DNA from: Thiotrichaceae bacterium
GTDB lineage: Bacteria > Pseudomonadota > Gammaproteobacteria > SZUA-140
Assembly (NCBI GenBank): GCA_002401765.2
Contig: NVTY02000076.1
Span: 83,381 to 147,380 of the forward strand
Direction: 5' to 3'
DNA length: 64,000 nt
Shown here: in pieces, positions 61,458 to 64,000 of the stretch
Numbering within the stretch: the stretch's first letter is position 1
Layout: each line of letters opens with the position of its first letter
Notes under the pieces: generated by a model
The model's input: only the letters and a program-made list of their open reading frames with translations
The model's database searches: none
Told to the model about the DNA's origin: nothing
Program-made: the position numbers and the translations under genes

Positions 61458-62140
61458 CTAAATGTTTCGCTCAGTTTCATGCCTTTTTTCGGCATGTCGA
61501 AAGATAGACGTGAATTCGGAAAAAATATGGGCCCCTCCATTGAGCGGAAACAACTGGATGTTTTTTGTTGGACCTTGGTCATTCGAATATCATTCTGGCC
61601 CAGATTTTTGGTAAACGGCACCATCTTCACGTCCATAAACCGAAGGACATCATTTTCATAATTGATGAGGCGTACAAGTACATTCCTTGCCTTTGATCGT
61701 TTCATTTTACCGCGCTTATTCACGCGCTTTGATTCATCGGGTGGCGGGCACTCTAACGCTGCTTTATTTAAGGGCGCTTTGTACTTTATTCGAAATTTCT
61801 GCGCTTCAGAATGGCTGAGTTGGCCCCCCGCACCGTGTCGTACGGCTTCCACAGAACACCTTTGAAGTGCGATAATATACCCGTAGCGATTGAGATTTAG
61901 GTTTCATCAGGTTCTTTGACTTGTTTGAGCGTTGAGCCGATACGCCCGTGTTGTCCGCCGGGTTTTTTTGACGCTTCTTTTTATCTTTGCATTGCCGATG
62001 CGGGTCTGTTGAGGGCGGCTTACTATCAAAATCAACATTTCTATCATTGACTTCAAGGCAGGTGACAGCGACTTCTCTTGCGCGAGAAGTTCGTTTGCTT
62101 TCTTGATAATGGTCTTTACGTCAACGCCTTTCAAGATCAA
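61442..62140 (-). pseudogene. IS66 family transposase remnant
   Basis: A decayed IS66 (tnpC-type) transposase. The 5' part (from MILKGVDVKTIIKKANELLAQEK, an N-terminal leucine-rich segment) continues, in a shifted frame, into KKPGGQHGRIGSTLKQVKEPDET, a recognisable IS66 motif. The 3' part (LVRLINYENDVLRFMDVKMVPFTKN...IRMTKVQQKTSSCFRSMEG) matches the C-terminal domain of IS66 enzymes. The catalytic DDE core between them is missing, with only about 65 bp in its place. The last residues come from the MITE-like element. It cannot be active. Confidence 0.85.
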
Positions 62141-62287
62141 AACATTCTATCCATGAGTTACAAAATAGAGACTACTATCTCATGGGTTTTTGGTAGGCTA
62201 TGGTTGTCTCTAAGGGCGCTAGATTTGCAGTCGCAGATGTAATTAACTTTTTGCAGGGCAGTTCACCGCCCTGCAAAAAATGCTTAA

Positions 62288-63219
62288 TCACTCAATCAGT
62301 GGTTCATAACGCTGATCAGTCAGTGTTTTCAAAAAGGCAACCATCGCCGCGACCTCTGCATCACTTAAGGCACCACCTTCTTCCAGCTTATCGGTAGCAA
62401 CCGTACCGGCCACTTCCGCCTCTGCCCAGGCCAATCCCGTTTCAGGGTTGAGGGTGCGCGTGACGTTATTGAACTTGTCATAAAACAGCACAACCGTTGT
62501 TAAATCCGCAAACAGACCGTTGTGCATGTAGGGGCCAGTAACGGCAATATTACGCAGAGACGGCACCTTGAACTTTCCATCGTGGGCCATATCAGTCACC
62601 GCCGGGTTGTCCAGCAGACCGTGGTCGATGTGGCTCGCCCCCTTTCCGTTTGCAGCACGAACAGCCTGATTCACCGGCACACCGATGTTGAAATATCCAT
62701 GATTACTGAATAACTCCTCTTGACGTCCAGGTAAGGATTTTAGTTGATGACACAACTGACAGTTGGTGAACTGTTCGGAAAAAAACAGCGTTTCGCCTAG
62801 GGACTCCTGTGTTGTCATGATGTAGGGATCATCCCCTTCATAACGGCTGCGTGAACGATCATATTTGGAATCAAACGGCGCAAACTCGGTGGTCATTTCA
62901 AACGCGGCGATGCTCTCGGCCATGGCGGCGTAGGCCTGATCTGTATCATCAAACACAGCGTTGCCAAAATGGTGTTGAAACGCGGCCACATAATCGCTGT
63001 TTTCCAAAATGCGATTCACCGTAGCCGCTTTATCTGGCATTCCCATTTCAATGGCGTTGATGGGGGGGCCACCGGCCTGAGCCGCAAGATTATTTTCACG
63101 ACCATCATGGAATTGCCCCCCTCTGGTTCACCCGCTGTGTTGATGTGAAATTCAGGGATAAACATTGCGTAAGCAGCAGTGGGCGAATTTCTATCGCCCA
63201 GAGACACACGGAATGCTGC
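62288..63219 (-). pseudogene. Broken di-haem cytochrome c peroxidase (MauG/CcpA family) gene
   Basis: The intact 3' part (from MGMPDKAATVNRILENSD, 252 residues) holds the second haem motif, CQLCHQLKSLPG, and C-terminal peroxidase features (KVPSLRNIAVTGPYMHNG). Sequence before it, SLGDRNSPTAAYAMFIPEFHIN, belongs to the same protein but is in another frame. The frames meet at a run of six C (63116-63121, G on the minus strand); a seventh would restore EGGQFHDGREN and the following residues. The first haem motif and the signal peptide are absent upstream. The family reduces hydrogen peroxide or oxidises substrates in the periplasm. Confidence 0.82.
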
Positions 63220-63297
63220 CAACAGAGAGCTGCGCTCCTTTGGCACGCTGGGTGTGTTGCGCCATGAGCTGCGCGATCGCGGCACCCGCTTGATCTC

Positions 63298-63402
63298 GTT
63301 CCCACGTTCCTGCGTAGGAATGCATAGGGTGGTGGGGTGAATGAGTGAGGGTTGGTTACCACGCATGAGCACCAAAGGCATTCCCTACGGTCACGTGGGA
63401 AC
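63298..63402. repeat. Inverted repeat element
   Basis: Arms of about 25 bp (63298-63323, starting GTTCCCACG and ending GGAATGC, and its inverted copy at 63378-63402) flank about 54 bp. The match is imperfect: GTTCCCACG and GGAATGC are shared, with differences between. Similar GTTCCCACG...GGAATGC palindromes are common intergenic repeats in gammaproteobacteria; this is from memory. It lies where the 5' end of the peroxidase gene should be. Confidence 0.55.
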
Positions 63403-64000
63403 CAGAGTAAAAAATAGGGATTAGGGATTAGCACCAAATAATCGGAAGTATGACAAAAGGATTTGAAATCATGTATAAAAACATATGGTTAATAATAGAT
63501 GGGAGGTGGGGATGATGATATCAGCGAGAATGTGCTTGAACTCCCGCGCCGTCTGGCCGATAATTACCGGTAACACGCCCGCCATGCCTCTCTCTGAAGC
63601 ACACTTTGGTGGGTTTTTTTATGCCCGTCTATTGTGCTTTGGTGATCTGGGATGACGGTCTACGATAAACCTGTTCTCACCTCATTGCAGCACATCGAGC
63701 AATGGCGCAGCGTGGCCTGCAAGTACCCGAGATCGAAAGGCGTGTCACTATCTCGATGTTATCAGCTACTATCACCTCAGCGCCTACTCTATTCCATTTC
63801 AGCACAGTAACCCTCGGCATCAATACAGAGACAATACTGTGGAGCTAATAAGCGAGCTAATAAGCCGAGCTTAAGAAAGTTCAAAAATCAAAGGGGTGAA
63901 AATTCAAATCTGAAATGATCATGGTTTACGAGGGCGTGAAAAGGCTAGTAATGAAGGCTATTTTATAGCGGATGTTGAGAAATTTCTGGCTGTTACTACC
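63403..64000. other. Non-coding stretch at the right edge
   Basis: About 600 bp without a recognisable gene on either strand. It holds a short direct repeat (AGGGATT twice, near 63418), a terminator-like hairpin (CCCGCCA at 63578-63584, TGGTGGG at 63607-63613, then seven T) and a perfect 12-bp tandem repeat (GAGCTAATAAGC at 63842-63853 and 63854-63865). It is probably debris around mobile elements or the edge of the next gene's promoter. Confidence 0.4.
63578..63620 (+). terminator. Possible rho-independent terminator
   Basis: A 7-bp stem with one G-T pair (CCCGCCA/TGGTGGG), 22-nt loop, followed by TTTTTTT. No gene ends just upstream on the plus strand, so it may serve a small RNA or be a leftover of a deleted gene. 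Confidence 0.4.

Overview
The window is a chromosomal segment of a gammaproteobacterium. The evidence is the conserved order of several blocks: pilB-pilC-pilD-coaE-zapD-yacG, maf-rng-yhdP, the mla-ibaG-murA-hisG-hisD run, fimU-pilV-pilW-pilX-pilY1-pilE, and rplU-rpmA-obgE-proB next to rpsT and murJ-ribF-ileS-lspA-ispH. Many of these blocks resemble Pseudomonas and Chromatiales genomes. The genus cannot be fixed from sequence alone. Most of the window is dense core genome. The last 3 kb (about 61.2-64 kb) is a decayed region of mobile-element debris.

Layout. 1-1.2 kb: start of bioF (cut by the window edge) and bioB, minus strand. 1.3-3.6 kb: comF, a YfaZ-like outer membrane protein and a Nudix/ThiE fusion, plus strand. 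3.7-9.3 kb: the pilB-pilC-pilD-coaE-zapD-yacG operon, minus strand; yacG is a 59-residue gene read directly from the DNA. 9.4-14.8 kb: an O-antigen-ligase-like protein, major pilin pilA with a sigma-54 promoter, and the pilS-pilR two-component system. 14.9-24.8 kb: maf, rng, yhdP, a nitrilase-family hydrolase, tldD and pmbA. 24.8-29.6 kb: a Mla lipid-transport operon (mlaF-E-D, a TolC-family gene, mlaC-B) followed by ibaG. 29.7-36.4 kb: murA and histidine genes hisG-D-B-H-A-F-I, with no hisC or hisE. 37-45.2 kb: minor pilin operon fimU-V-W-X-pilY1-pilE. 45.3-48.3 kb: a FIST-domain (NosP-like) protein with a hybrid histidine kinase. 48.7-53.6 kb: ispB, rplU, rpmA, obgE, proB, rpsT. 53.8-60.8 kb: murJ, ribF, ileS, lspA, ispH. 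60.8-61.2 kb: a further pilin. 61.3-64 kb: a small transposon-like element with inverted ends and a 4-bp target duplication, an IS66 transposase remnant, a broken di-haem peroxidase gene and inverted repeats.

How the genes fit together. The window encodes much of a type IVa pilus system: motor ATPase, platform, prepilin peptidase, major pilin, minor pilins, PilY1 tip protein and the PilSR regulators. The pilA promoter matches the sigma-54 consensus, so PilR is its likely activator. The ligase next to pilA, together with a pilin that ends in serine, suggests pilin glycosylation. The Mla operon and YhdP both concern lipid traffic to the outer membrane. MurA, IspB, MurJ and IspH serve envelope and isoprenoid synthesis.

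No CRISPR array, tRNA, rRNA or intact prophage was seen. The points most worth follow-up are the TolC-family gene inside the mla operon, the FIST/kinase pair with a hairpin over its ribosome binding site, the small non-autonomous elements (one upstream of rplU, one inserted in the IS66 remnant), and the broken peroxidase gene.
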